Numbered from the stretch's first letter, positions 1 to 6,160 are shown. The stretch is DNA of 7,430 nt from Bacillota bacterium (GCA_017457585.1 JAFTHD010000028.1:1-7430); one strand, 5' to 3'. The notes: generated from the letters alone by a model not told the origin. A program made the numbers and translations.

Positions 1-1315
1 CCGGAACATCGTACGTCTTACGCCTCTTGTTCCATACTTTCGCAAGTTCCTCCGTCTGAAGTGCCGATTGGCCGCTTGTTTGGGCCGCGCCGCTGGCTTC
101 TGCCACAGACGTACGCTGTGCGCCCGCTCGTCCACAATCAGAAGCACATCCCTCACCCCTTTGCGACTCAGAAATATCCTCCAGCGCTGCGATCAGTCTG
201 TCAACGTGCTCCCTCGTCGTTCCTATCCCCGTCATGCACATGACCATGCTCCCCGTGTCAAGCTCCGGGTAAATGTTATGCCCGATAAGAAGCCTGCTCG
301 CCTCTGCGCCCGTAAGACCAAGCCCCGAAAAATCAATGTTCAGCTTCGTGAAGTCTAAAAGCGGCATCCTTTCCATCACCCGGATGCCCGGGATTCCGTC
401 AGCCTTTTCATAGAAGCAAGATACATTACTCACCCAGTCTCTGAACAGCACATCCCCTTCTTCCTCTATTACAGAAGCGTTTATGTCGAGAGACGCCATC
501 AGAAGATAGGAAGGGCTTGAGCTCTCTATCATCTGAAGCTTTTCTGCGACATCGGACGCCTGTACCCTGTCTCCACACAGGTTGAGGACTCCGCTTTGGG
601 TAAAGGATGCAAGGGTCTTGTGCGTACTGTTGATCACCATATCGGCACCGGAGCTCTCTGCGGAGCGTGGGAGCATACCTGCCGAAAACGCTTCCATCAT
701 CTTCAGATGCGCCCCGTGCGCCTGATCCACGATGAACACCTTGCCGTAATCGTGAACCACTTTTGCAATTTCACCGATGTCGCTGCATATTCCGTAGTAA
801 TTTGGCGACGGGAGTATTACCGCAGCCGCGTCAGGTGCCCTATCGATCGCCGCCTTCACATCAGCAGCGCCAATCTGTCCTGAAATCCCGTATCCTGGCA
901 AAACTTCAGGATAAACGTACTCAGGCGTAATATCGCCAAGCCTCATCGCGTTGTATACGGACTTGTGACAGTTTCTCGCCATAATCAGTTTGCCGCCTCT
1001 CGGAACGGCTGCGAGAATGGAGGCAATAATTCCGCCGCTGGTTCCGTTTACGAGGAGAAACGACCTTTGGGCGCCGTAGAGCTTTTCGTATTTTTCAGCC
1101 GTCTCTCTCAAGATTCCGTCATCGTGAAAAAGGTTGTCCGCCCCTTCTATCTCCGTGATGTCACAGTCCATCATGTTATCGAGAAACTCACCGTGTCCGT
1201 GCTCCCTGTAAAAGGCCGCGCCTTTGTGCCCGGGCATATGAAAAGAAACCGGATCACTTTTGGCGTGATCCAGCAAAAACTTTTCCGCATTTTTCTTCGT
1301 TATTTCGCTACCCAA
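1..1315 (-). CDS. Orn/Lys/Arg decarboxylase, PLP-dependent (3' end beyond window)
   Basis: PLP enzyme of the group I/III amino-acid decarboxylase family, expected to decarboxylate arginine, lysine or ornithine in the cytosol to agmatine, cadaverine or putrescine. About 438 codons are visible with no internal stop, and the frame is open at the left edge. From the TTG start: FHMPGHKG at 25-32, NGTSGG phosphate-binding loop at 90-95, H117 stacking on the cofactor, SPNYYG at 170-175, VDQAHGAH at 196-203 (D197 toward the pyridine nitrogen), and STHKTLASFTQSG at 230-242 with K233 as the Schiff-base lysine. After the large domain comes an Ala/Ser/Gly/Gln-rich stretch (about 384-420), then the start of what should be the C-terminal domain. 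It is the last visible gene of the four-gene minus-strand operon. The TTG at 1315 is preferred over an in-frame GTG at 1330 because AGAGG lies 7 nt before the TTG, while the GTG has no usable site. Substrate specificity cannot be told. Family assignment is very secure. Confidence 0.93.
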   Translation of the reverse strand, partial: MGSEITKKNAEKFLLDHAKSDPVSFHMPGHKGAAFYREHGHGEFLDNMMDCDITEIEGADNLFHDDGILRETAEKYEKLYGAQRSFLLVNGTSGGIIASILAAVPRGGKLIMARNCHKSVYNAMRLGDITPEYVYPEVLPGYGISGQIGAADVKAAIDRAPDAAAVILPSPNYYGICSDIGEIAKVVHDYGKVFIVDQAHGAHLKMMEAFSAGMLPRSAESSGADMVINSTHKTLASFTQSGVLNLCGDRVQASDVAEKLQMIESSSPSYLLMASLDINASVIEEEGDVLFRDWVSNVSCFYEKADGIPGIRVMERMPLLDFTKLNIDFSGLGLTGAEASRLLIGHNIYPELDTGSMVMCMTGIGTTREHVDRLIAALEDISESQRGEGCASDCGRAGAQRTSVAEASGAAQTSGQSALQTEELAKVWNKRRKTYDVP

Positions 1316-1322
1316 AACTGCA

Positions 1323-1327
1323 CCTCT
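1323..1327 (-). promoter_or_regulatory. Ribosome binding site deciding the TTG start of the decarboxylase
   Basis: AGAGG on the minus strand ends 7 nt before TTG at 1315-1313. The competing GTG at 1330 would begin 3 nt after the upstream gene's stop codon, and its only purine-rich stretch (AGGG) is 1 nt away, too close to work. The site lies in the 18-nt gap after the DUF554 stop. Confidence 0.6.
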
Positions 1328-1333
1328 CACACC

Positions 1334-2017
1334 CTACAGCCATGCGCCTGCAATCATGCACCAAAGTATCGGAAAGATAAGCGACGGAAGCATGTTCATG
1401 GTCTTCATATCCTTGATCCCGAGAATGCTGATTCCCGAGCTGAAAATCAAAAATCCGCCTACGATTCCAAGCTCCGTCATCATGGTATCCGTTATAAAAT
1501 CGCCGAGCAACACCGTAAGCCCGTATATTCCTCCCTGCCAGAGGAAGAGTATCCCTGCGGCAAGCGCCATGCCGACTCCATAGGTCGATGCGAAGACCAT
1601 GGAGGTCACAAGATCCAAAGTCGCATTGGTGAAAAGGTACGTGTGGTCGCCGTAAAGCGCGCTCTGCACAGGCCCCAGTATAGAAAGCGTCCCTACGCAG
1701 AAGATGAGGGATCCGGTCACAAGTCCCTGCATGAGATTTGTGTCGCCCTCTTTTCCGATTCTGACGGATTTCACCCTTTCATCCAGCTTTAGAATCGTAC
1801 CGATCAGGCTGCCCAAGGCAAGGCATACGATAAACAGGACGGGATATTTGCTGTCCGGCATATTGTGCACTACCGCATTTATTCCAAGGCCTGTGGCAGC
1901 AAGTCCCATTGCCACGTAAAGGGCCGTCGTCTGCTCCTCCTTGAGCACCTTTTTGAACAGGCCACCTATCAGGCTGCCTGCAATGATTGTTCCCACGTTA
2001 ACGAATGTTCCTATCAA
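1334..2017 (-). CDS. DUF554 family integral membrane protein (YdfK/YqgA-like)
   Basis: A 227-residue multi-pass inner-membrane protein of the DUF554 family (B. subtilis YdfK, E. coli YqgA), of unknown biochemical role. Hydrophobic segments fall near residues 5-21, 32-50, 58-77, 97-114, 133-156, 159-176, 183-200 and 209-226. Family hallmarks are the N-terminal MIGTFVNVGTIIAGSLIGG, LGSLIGTILKLDE at 68-80, and the GPVQSALYGD...LDLVTSMVFASTYGVG block at about 115-149. Length is normal for the family. The start is TTG, supported by GGAGG with 7-nt spacing and by a family-typical N-terminus. The gene lies 20 nt after the thioesterase stop and 18 nt before the decarboxylase start, so it is almost certainly cotranscribed. 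A link with polyamine or amino-acid transport is suggested only by position. Family confidence is high; function is unknown. Confidence 0.9.
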   Translation of the reverse strand: MIGTFVNVGTIIAGSLIGGLFKKVLKEEQTTALYVAMGLAATGLGINAVVHNMPDSKYPVLFIVCLALGSLIGTILKLDERVKSVRIGKEGDTNLMQGLVTGSLIFCVGTLSILGPVQSALYGDHTYLFTNATLDLVTSMVFASTYGVGMALAAGILFLWQGGIYGLTVLLGDFITDTMMTELGIVGGFLIFSSGISILGIKDMKTMNMLPSLIFPILWCMIAGAWL

Positions 2018-2024
2018 TTTATGT

Positions 2025-2029
2025 CCTCC
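2025..2029 (-). promoter_or_regulatory. Ribosome binding site for the TTG-started DUF554 gene
   Basis: Minus-strand GGAGG followed by ACATAAA (7 nt) and then TTG. The near-perfect site and optimal spacing show that TTG at 2017 is the real initiator rather than a downstream ATG. Confidence 0.8.
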
Positions 2030-2037
2030 GAGGCATC

Positions 2038-2454
2038 TTATAAGTGCGCACCGGTGCAGGATACAACCGCTGCCACTTTACCGCCTTCATCCCTTACTTC
2101 AATCTCGTAGAAGCAGTTCTTCCTGCCATCCTTGATGAGCCTGCTCTCGGCTATCAGCTTGTCGCCCTTAGGCTGCCCTAAAAAGCTTATCTGACTTACC
2201 ACGGTAACCGTAGGCCCCTGCTTGAAATTCGATGCGACAGCAAAGCAAAAGTCTGCCAGCGTGTACATGGTACCGCCCATCACCGCTCCGAGGGCGTTTC
2301 TGTGTATGTCCTTAATTTCAAGACTGCAAAGGGCGTACTTGTATTCCACCTTCTCGATTACTGCGCCTGCAGCAGCCGTGGCGAATTTGTCCCCGTCAAA
2401 GAACTGTCTCGCTTCTTCCAGGTCCGCCTGCGTCATTACGATATTCTCACTCAT
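2038..2454 (-). CDS. PaaI-like hotdog-fold thioesterase
   Basis: A 138-residue cytosolic protein with a single hotdog domain of the PaaI/4HBT thioesterase type, expected to hydrolyse an acyl-CoA or similar thioester. The conserved central-helix block HRNALGAVMGGTMYTLAD covers residues 51-68, and D68 sits where the family has its conserved catalytic acid. The rest of the barrel follows: VTVVSQISFLG at 83-93, an ESRLIKDGRKNCFYEIEV strand region at 103-120, and a C-terminal strand KVAAVVSCTGAHL. Most PaaI proteins have HGG where this one has MGG (M59-G61), so the usual His is absent. The gene overlaps the HD gene by 4 bp (ATGA), consistent with translational coupling, and has an AGGA site shortly before its ATG. 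The substrate is unknown. The fold is secure; thioesterase activity is inferred. Confidence 0.88.
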   Translation of the reverse strand: MSENIVMTQADLEEARQFFDGDKFATAAAGAVIEKVEYKYALCSLEIKDIHRNALGAVMGGTMYTLADFCFAVASNFKQGPTVTVVSQISFLGQPKGDKLIAESRLIKDGRKNCFYEIEVRDEGGKVAAVVSCTGAHL

Positions 2455-3239
2455 TTTTCCTGCTCCCTATTCCTAAGATTATTTCTCATTATATCACCGA
2501 TTTCCTTAAAAAGTTCCGCCGTTTCGCGATTTGAAGAACGGAACTCCAAAAGTTCAAATATATGCCCCTGCTGCACCGCGATTCTAACGCTCTCCGGGTA
2601 AACAAGTTCGAACACAAATGATACGTGTCCGACGAGAAAATCCGCAGGAGTCTTTCTCAGATCTCGCGATACGCATATCTCCTGTCTGAAATTTTCCATG
2701 ACGGCAGGCGTTATGCTGCTCGTCTCAAGGTCTTCCGCAGTAACGCCGTAAATCGCTTCCGGCGTGCTCTCCACATTCACCCTTATGATGTCCACCTTGT
2801 CGGCGTCACGAATGATATTGCAGAACATCTTCTGCCTTCCTGTCAGCCCTTCATCGATCCTGTACCTGTTGTGCTGCCTTATGGAAGTCTCGATTAAACG
2901 GAGCTCTTCTTCAGTCATCCCTTCGTTTCCAAAGTTTGCGATGAGCCCGTCAGAAAAGAGGATATCTGCACCAAACTCCGCATGATTTACAGAAAGCTTG
3001 TCCATGAACGTACCGAATCTTCTCACCTGCTCGAACCTGCCTATATCGTGAAGCATTCCTATGGTCCAGGCAAGATCCACATCGTTTTCACTTAAGCCTA
3101 TAGATGTCGCTATCTGTTCCGAAATCATTGCTACTTTCCCCGTATGGAGGATCTTCAGGTGAATCTTCTCATCCTCGGGGTCGTATTGATCCGTATATTC
3201 CTTAAAAGCTTCCGCTACCTTTCGCCTGTCTATGCTCAT
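2451..3239 (-). CDS. HD-domain metal-dependent phosphohydrolase
   Basis: A 262-residue soluble protein of the HD superfamily, whose members hydrolyse phosphate esters of nucleotides, including signalling nucleotides. Metal-binding residues visible in order are H32, H64-D65 (in MLHDIGRFEQ), H86 (NHAEFGADIL), H123 (IRQHNRY) and D147 (RDADKVD). This H...HD...H...H...D series resembles the arrangement of HD-GYP and related two-metal enzymes, but no GYP motif is present. There is no signal peptide, no membrane segment and no accessory sensor domain. It is the first gene of the minus-strand operon. ATG at 3239 is preceded by GAGG with 8-nt spacing. The C-terminal part (about 165-262) contains an aromatic-rich strand/helix region of no recognised family. 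Substrate could be a nucleotide, a cyclic dinucleotide product or a sugar phosphate; the sequence does not decide. HD assignment is firm. Confidence 0.88.
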   Translation of the reverse strand: MSIDRRKVAEAFKEYTDQYDPEDEKIHLKILHTGKVAMISEQIATSIGLSENDVDLAWTIGMLHDIGRFEQVRRFGTFMDKLSVNHAEFGADILFSDGLIANFGNEGMTEEELRLIETSIRQHNRYRIDEGLTGRQKMFCNIIRDADKVDIIRVNVESTPEAIYGVTAEDLETSSITPAVMENFRQEICVSRDLRKTPADFLVGHVSFVFELVYPESVRIAVQQGHIFELLEFRSSNRETAELFKEIGDIMRNNLRNREQEK

Positions 3240-3354
3240 TGAATCTGCCTCTTTTTCACTTGCGTTCTACTTTTCCTATATCCTGAATTGATTAAGCGTT
3301 TTACAGCCTTGTTGCGGCCGCTTGCAAAAAATATTTTATCACTCTTCTTATGCT

Positions 3355-3383
3355 TTATCTACATCATATATTTGTAGTACAAT
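3355..3383 (+). promoter_or_regulatory. Possible sigma-A promoter of the GPH symporter gene
   Basis: TACAAT at 3378-3383 matches the -10 consensus at five of six positions. TTATCT lies 17 nt upstream but matches the -35 consensus at only three. Transcription would begin near 3390 and give a leader of about 22 nt with AGGAGG inside. An alternative -10 is TATATT at 3367-3372. The weak -35 fits a regulated or activator-dependent promoter, but this is inference. Confidence 0.35.
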
Positions 3384-3400
3384 GGCTGTTGTGGAACACG

Positions 3401-3406
3401 AGGAGG
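3401..3406 (+). promoter_or_regulatory. Ribosome binding site fixing the GPH symporter start
   Basis: Consensus AGGAGG with 6-nt spacing to ATG at 3413. The frame is also open to an ATG at 3350, but that would add 21 residues not typical of GPH proteins and has no such site. Confidence 0.85.
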
Positions 3407-3412
3407 AAGATC

Positions 3413-4777
3413 ATGGACAGGCTTTCGAGAGGAACAATTCTGAAATATGGATCGGCTGGATTGGGAGATGCAGTCGCCTATTCGATTGTCTGCACATACC
3501 TGCTCTTCTTTCTCACAACCGTAGCCGACATACGCCCAGCCGCAGCAGGAACGATGATCGCCATAGGCTCGGTATCGGATTCCGTCTTGAACGCCGTCAT
3601 GGGCTACGTTTCGGACAACGTCGATACTCGCTGGGGCAGACGTGTTCCCTTCATGTTCATCGGCGGAATACTCCTGTTCTTTTCCATGCTCCTGCTCTTC
3701 ACCGCCATAGATGCGGCGTCGATTATCAAAGCCGTTTACTACGTATTTTTCGTAATACTCTTTTACATTTCATACACCGGTTTCTTCGTTCCATACCTGG
3801 CTCTCGGCGCCGAGTTCACCCAGGATTACGATGAGAGGACAAGGCTGAGATCCTACACGGCCCTCTTCAACATGATAGGCTCCATGGCTGCCATGGTTCT
3901 TCCTGCATCCATGGTGGGGTTTTTGACCGGCAAAGGTTTCTCGGAGGCTGTCGGTTGGATGATTACCGCAGGCTCCCTCGGTCTTATCTCCTCCGTCAGC
4001 GTTCTCATCACGTGCAAAGAGGCTCGGAAATTCGATAAGCCGGCAACTGATAAAGTGATCAGTGCGTCAGGCATCAGTCTCAAAAATATGTTCGGTCAGT
4101 ACCTGCAGGTACTGAAGCTTTCACCTGTACGATACCTGCTCTTTGCAAGCCTTTTCTTTCTCATCTCATATGGAATGCTCATATCGGATATCATGTACTT
4201 TTTCACGTATAATATGGGCTTCAGCTCCGGCAGGATATCCTGGCTTCTTCTCTGCAGGTGCATCGTTGGAATCGTCATCATTCCTTTCATAGATAAAGCC
4301 TGCAATCTCACCGACAAAAGATACGCTCTTATGGTGCTGCAGGCTCTGTTTGCAATCCTCATCGCCCTCTCAGGACTTCTCGGGATAACCAGCATATTCA
4401 GGCTATATGTCTATATCTTCTTCATGGGCGCAGCCACCGTAATTTACTGGCAGATCATGCCTGCCATCATCTACGATGTCTGCGAGTACGATCAGCTCAT
4501 GACCGGTCAGAAGAGGCAGGGAACGATCGTATCCATTCAGGGCTTCGTTGAGTCCATCTCCGCCGGCCTTGGCACGCAGATTCTCGGCATCATCCTTCAG
4601 CTTGCCGGGTTTGATGGAAACGTGCAGACTCAGCCGGATCTTGCGCTCACCTGGATCGAGCGTTGCCTCACCTACATTCCTGCCGCATTTCTCCTGCTGT
4701 CCTCTGCGGCCCTTCTGAAATATCCAATTACGAAAAAGGTCTACGAGGAAATCAGGCGAAAGCTGGACGAATCCTGA
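3413..4777 (+). CDS. GPH (MelB-type) sugar:cation symporter, MFS superfamily
   Basis: A 454-residue, 12-helix inner-membrane transporter of the glycoside-pentoside-hexuronide:cation symporter family, expected to bring a sugar or glycoside into the cell with a cation. Signature segments: GLGDAVAYSIVCTYLLFF (16-33) in helix I, the SDSVLNAVMGYVSD block (55-68) followed by TRWGRRVPF (72-80), DYDERTRLRSY (138-148) in the loop after helix IV, and the late YDVCEYDQLMTGQKRQGT segment typical of the family. Length is normal (about 450-480). D19 and D56 align by eye with MelB D19 and D55, but the position of MelB D59 is N60 here. It is the only plus-strand gene, apparently monocistronic, and no glycosidase or regulator lies beside it, so the substrate cannot be guessed. 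The C-terminal tail is short and charged. Family assignment is secure; substrate and coupling ion are not. Confidence 0.92.
   Translation: MDRLSRGTILKYGSAGLGDAVAYSIVCTYLLFFLTTVADIRPAAAGTMIAIGSVSDSVLNAVMGYVSDNVDTRWGRRVPFMFIGGILLFFSMLLLFTAIDAASIIKAVYYVFFVILFYISYTGFFVPYLALGAEFTQDYDERTRLRSYTALFNMIGSMAAMVLPASMVGFLTGKGFSEAVGWMITAGSLGLISSVSVLITCKEARKFDKPATDKVISASGISLKNMFGQYLQVLKLSPVRYLLFASLFFLISYGMLISDIMYFFTYNMGFSSGRISWLLLCRCIVGIVIIPFIDKACNLTDKRYALMVLQALFAILIALSGLLGITSIFRLYVYIFFMGAATVIYWQIMPAIIYDVCEYDQLMTGQKRQGTIVSIQGFVESISAGLGTQILGIILQLAGFDGNVQTQPDLALTWIERCLTYIPAAFLLLSSAALLKYPITKKVYEEIRRKLDES
4096..4115. repeat. 20-bp perfect palindrome inside the symporter gene
   Basis: The 20 bases are identical to their reverse complement, centred on CTGCAG between 4105 and 4106. 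They lie within codons for GQYLQVLK in the central loop between the two six-helix halves of the symporter. The palindrome could act as a dimeric-protein site or be incidental. Confidence 0.6.
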
Positions 4778-4780
4778 AGT

Positions 4781-4817
4781 GAGAAAGAGGCCGGCACATA
4801 GATGCACCAGCCCCTCT
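4781..4817 (-). terminator. Hairpin terminator of the PrsW operon
   Basis: On the minus strand a 9-bp stem (4811-4803 with 4798-4790) closes a TCTA tetraloop. A 2-base bulge and a further 4-bp AGAG/CTCT stem follow below it, then TTCTC. Three of the nine pairs are G-U in minus-strand RNA and become A-C mismatches in plus-strand RNA, so the structure serves the minus strand. The U tract is short and broken, so efficiency is uncertain. It lies between the convergent stops at 4777 and 4823. Confidence 0.55.
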
Positions 4818-4822
4818 ACTGT

Positions 4823-5200
4823 CTATTTACTTACGATTACATCGCCTGCCATTGCGAGCGCATCGCCGCCGTCAAAAATGAGAAATGCGTACTCTCCTTC
4901 TCTCGCAATATGCTCCTTGAGCCCCGAATTGATAACGTAGCCCGTCCTATCGCCCGGCTCGCCTCTGTACACTTCAATTAACTCTATCTCAGTCTCTGTC
5001 CCTGAATCTTCACCGCCGCTTAAAAGAATGGCCGCATCACCCTTTGCAAAAGTGCCTTCTTCAACATACCCCTTCGCGCACGTCGTCCCTTTTAACTGTC
5101 TCGAAAGCCTGAAACCGATCTCCGCAGGGCTGAGCATGATAAGCTCGCTCTCCTCGACTTTTAGCCTCGCCTTTTTCCCCTTAACTACAGTATCTGCCAT
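4823..5200 (-). CDS. Small protein resembling a free-standing EF-Tu domain-II beta-barrel
   Basis: A 125-residue soluble protein, strand-rich and acidic, with no signal peptide and no membrane segment. I do not recognise a named family, but residues 44-107 read like the second domain of translation GTPases. GYVEEGTFAKGD (44-55) parallels GRVERG...VG(E/D) of EF-Tu. LIEVYRGEPGDRTGY (74-88) parallels VEMFRK...AGENVG, and LKEHIAREGEY (94-104) parallels IKREEIERGQ. There is no GTPase G-domain, so any role would be binding rather than catalysis. The N-terminal 40 residues are unassigned. The gene begins 9 nt after the PrsW-like gene; the TAG stop of that gene forms part of this gene's TAGGAG site, 6 nt before ATG. 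The two are therefore cotranscribed and probably coupled. The alignment is by eye; the gene is surely real and the fold is a moderate-confidence inference. Confidence 0.8.
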   Translation of the reverse strand: MADTVVKGKKARLKVEESELIMLSPAEIGFRLSRQLKGTTCAKGYVEEGTFAKGDAAILLSGGEDSGTETEIELIEVYRGEPGDRTGYVINSGLKEHIAREGEYAFLIFDGGDALAMAGDVIVSK

Positions 5201-5209
5201 GATAAACTC

Positions 5210-6160
5210 CTAAATCGTTGTCTCGAACTTATCCTTGCAATGAGAACAGGTCACCTTGACGTGGCCTGCACCTGATGGCACTCTGAGTGCTCCGCCGCAG
5301 TGCGGACACTTTATAATAAGCGTGCCCGGCGCACCTTTCGGCCTCCCGTCATCACCATGATACAACTTAAAATCATCCAGCGTATGATCTCCGTAAAAAC
5401 CACCATATGTGTAAGTGCTTCCGCCGTTTGCCTCCGTTCCGGAAACGTTCTCTGCAGGTCTTCCGTTCTTATAGAAACCGGCGTTCCAGTCCTCCTTTGA
5501 AAACTTGTTTACGAATTTGATGGCTATGATGTACATGAACAGCACAAATGCCAGGAGAAGAATTGTCGAAATGCCGTCTCCCATAAATGCCAGCGTATCG
5601 TAGATGCCGTGAATCATCATCGGTACGATGAGGGCACCGATGAAGCAGGTGAACACTTTGCCCGAATTTCCCTGTACGCGATTTTTCATCATGGCTCCGT
5701 AGAACATACCCATGAATGCGCCACAAAATGCGTGAAGCGGTACTGCGAGAACACCTCTCATGAGAGCAACGTAGAATCCGCCCTCAGCAACGTACATGAG
5801 GTTTTCAAAGAGCGCGAAGCCTACAGCGACGGATACACCGTAAACGATTCCATCAAACCGGTAGTCAAAGAACTTGCTTCTCCATGAACCTATGTAAAGC
5901 AGCCCGAACTTGCAAATCTCCTCGCAGAGAGCCGCAGACATGAAGGCATTACCCATAGCGTATGCAAGCTGGGAGCTCTGTGGTATGAACTGATCCATGA
6001 AGGTTTCTAAAAACATCGCAGGAATACAGGACACCGCGCCAAGGATGATCAGCTTTACGATGAGCCTCGTCGGCTCCTTTTCAACGGTATCCTTCCTGTA
6101 TACGTAAAATACGATTAAAAATCCCGGTATAAGCGCCAGGAACATAAGACCTGTAGACAT
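5210..6160 (-). CDS. PrsW-family intramembrane metalloprotease with C-terminal zinc ribbon
   Basis: A 316-residue polytopic membrane protein of the PrsW/CAAX-like protease clan. In B. subtilis, PrsW makes the site-1 cut in the anti-sigma factor RsiW. Catalytic motifs all present: EEICK with E80, E81 and K84, FEN at 118-120, H143 in PLHAFCGAFMG, and H184 in MIHGIYDTL. About eight hydrophobic segments cover residues 4-22, 34-54, 68-90, 104-120, 128-156, 168-190 and 196-217. A Gly/Asn/Tyr-rich linker of roughly 60 residues follows. Then a zinc ribbon closes the chain: CPHC (285-288) and CSHC (305-308), with 16 residues between the pairs. Classic PrsW proteins end after the membrane part, so the ribbon is an added domain. 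ATG at 6160 follows AGG with 6-nt spacing. No anti-sigma factor gene lies nearby; the only partner is the downstream barrel-like gene. No clear promoter was found in 6161-6226. The substrate is unknown; family assignment is strong. Confidence 0.92.
   Translation of the reverse strand: MSTGLMFLALIPGFLIVFYVYRKDTVEKEPTRLIVKLIILGAVSCIPAMFLETFMDQFIPQSSQLAYAMGNAFMSAALCEEICKFGLLYIGSWRSKFFDYRFDGIVYGVSVAVGFALFENLMYVAEGGFYVALMRGVLAVPLHAFCGAFMGMFYGAMMKNRVQGNSGKVFTCFIGALIVPMMIHGIYDTLAFMGDGISTILLLAFVLFMYIIAIKFVNKFSKEDWNAGFYKNGRPAENVSGTEANGGSTYTYGGFYGDHTLDDFKLYHGDDGRPKGAPGTLIIKCPHCGGALRVPSGAGHVKVTCSHCKDKFETTI

Larger units (their letters stand above)
3240..3412. other. Divergent intergenic region between the HD operon and the GPH symporter
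   Basis: This 173-nt stretch separates the two divergent genes and must hold their control signals. It becomes AT-rich toward the plus-strand gene and contains one GC palindrome, GCGGCCGC at 3314-3321. For the minus-strand operon, TTGCAA (3327-3322) and TGTAAA are 16 nt apart, a weak candidate promoter that overlaps the palindrome. No operator, riboswitch-like fold or tRNA was recognised. Confidence 0.5.

Noticed and set aside
596..660. Apparent frameshift in the decarboxylase near the catalytic lysine
   Set aside because: My first reading dropped a C; careful reverse complementing gives an unbroken STHKTLASFTQSG.
965..1792. Long plus-strand open frame (275 codons)
   Set aside because: It runs antisense across the decarboxylase and DUF554 genes, both with clear family motifs; its product is Arg/His-rich with no recognisable domain.
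3350..3412. Longer symporter start at ATG 3350
   Set aside because: It would add 21 residues unlike GPH N-termini, and the AGGAGG site points to ATG 3413.
3240..3412. Riboswitch or attenuator in the divergent region
   Set aside because: No conserved riboswitch core or terminator/antiterminator pair could be drawn; the symporter leader would be too short for one.
3322..3834. Plus-strand 170-codon frame overlapping the symporter start
   Set aside because: It is the symporter region read in another frame; the product is Arg/His/Ser-rich and it has no ribosome site as good as AGGAGG before 3413.
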